DNA of 64,000 nucleotides from Anaerotignum propionicum DSM 1682 (GTDB lineage: Bacteria > Bacillota > Clostridia > Lachnospirales > Anaerotignaceae). Positions 60,886-64,000 of this stretch are shown piece after piece (positions within the stretch are counted from its first letter, which is position 1; the number at the start of each line of letters is the position of its first letter). The DNA lies in contig NZ_CP014223.1 of assembly GCF_001561955.1 (NCBI RefSeq), forward strand, positions 2,480,001 through 2,544,000. The letters are read 5' to 3'. Made by a program: the position numbers and the translations under genes. A model generated the notes under the pieces. It made no database searches and was not told where the DNA came from. It was given only the letters and a program-made list of their open reading frames with translations.

Positions 60886-60959
60886 TTTTTACTAATTAAA
60901 TCAAACATGTAAGATTCATATTACCGTCTTATGTTCAATTAGAAAATTTTAAAATATAA

Positions 60960-60987
60960 AAAAAGAACTGCCTCAGCAGTTCTTTTC
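60960..60987 (-). terminator. Terminator directly after 5S rRNA
   Basis: On the minus strand AAGAACTGC pairs with GCAGTTCTT across a 4-nt loop, followed by a run of T. It ends the rRNA transcript. Confidence 0.88.
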
Positions 60988-60997
60988 GAAATTGAAT

Positions 60998-61114
60998 TCT
61001 GGCAACCATCTACTTTCCCAGGCAGCTTCCCACCAAGTATCATCGACCGCTTAGGTCTTAACCGACGTGTTCGGAATGGGAACGGGTGTGTCCCCTAAGC
61101 GCATCATCACCAGA
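60998..61114 (-). rRNA. rrf: 5S ribosomal RNA
   Basis: The 117-nt gene read on the minus strand starts TCTGGTGATGATGCG and ends GGTTGCCAGA; the two ends pair. The conserved internal block CCCATTCCGAACACG is intact. It is the last gene of the rRNA operon. Ends are judged by pairing, so a few bases may be off. Confidence 0.93.
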
Positions 61115-61331
61115 AATATCAAGGACTTTGGCAAGCTTTCACTTCCTCTTTGTCCTTTCAGATGTATCTCTACACCTTCAAAACTGAATACAAGAATATT
61201 AGTGCTTTCCTAAGCGTTTACCAATCACCGACCAGACACCTAAGGTGTAAAGAGGTGATTGATGCGAAGGAAATATAGCGGTCTTTTCCGTTAGGAAAAG
61301 AAATTACCTCGCCTTTATCAATCGATTTATT
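61115..61331 (-). other. 23S-5S spacer
   Basis: The 217-bp spacer holds no tRNA gene. It carries T-rich blocks and short repeats that are probably rRNA-processing stems. Confidence 0.7.

Positions 61332-64000
<2,669 letters not shown>

Noticed and set aside
61115-61331. Possible tRNA in the 23S-5S spacer
   Set aside because: I found no T-arm motif or acceptor stem in it.

Overview
The window is chromosomal DNA of a strictly anaerobic, low-GC Gram-positive bacterium, most likely a clostridium of the Lachnospirales type. The evidence is a one-piece pyruvate:ferredoxin oxidoreductase, a flavodiiron protein with rubredoxin, AGGAGG ribosome binding sites, Firmicutes-type dnaE-pfkA-pyk linkage and a TRAP (MtrB) gene. 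The genus is a guess; no search was possible.

Host left flank (1-17095). All genes up to 15.8 kb lie on the minus strand. A dnaE-mtrB-pfkA-pyk operon joins the replicative polymerase, a tryptophan-sensing RNA-binding protein and two glycolytic enzymes. Next come a MacA/MacB-type tripartite exporter, a long monocistronic nifJ with a recognisable promoter and terminator, and a secreted copper-amine-oxidase-N-like protein. smpB and ssrA (tmRNA) follow on the plus strand.

Prophage (about 17096-57286, 40.2 kb). The 3' end of ssrA (26 bp) is repeated at 57261-57286, and the tyrosine integrase gene ends 71 bp before that copy. The original ssrA terminator now lies just beyond attR, 40 kb from the gene. 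From attL inward there is first an AT-rich accessory region: a SUKH-family protein, an unknown protein, a SIR2-HerA pair, a decayed XerC-like recombinase, a coiled-coil membrane protein and an McrB-N/DUF3883 nuclease. Then, read on the minus strand, come the late genes of a siphovirus with an HK97-type head: Dam methylase, endolysin, holins, tail, a type I toxin-antitoxin locus, a tail-chaperone frameshift, tape measure, capsid, protease, portal, terminase and HNH. Upstream of these are a tandem array of four (plus one decayed) paralogous membrane/zinc-ribbon proteins, a RinA-like regulator, RecU, a PAPS-reductase-like enzyme, an HUH Rep protein and many small early genes. A Cro/CI switch with several 16-bp operators, ImmA, an unknown membrane-anchored protein and the integrase complete the element.

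Host right flank (57287-64000). A redox set on the minus strand (flavodiiron protein, nitroreductase-like protein, rubredoxin) probably handles oxygen or nitric oxide. An rRNA operon, also on the minus strand, gives 5S and most of 23S, which runs off the window end.

The least explained parts are the tandem zinc-ribbon membrane protein array, the accessory genes beside attL, the membrane-anchored protein between immA and int, and the convergent Hol_Tox-type toxin/antisense RNA locus.
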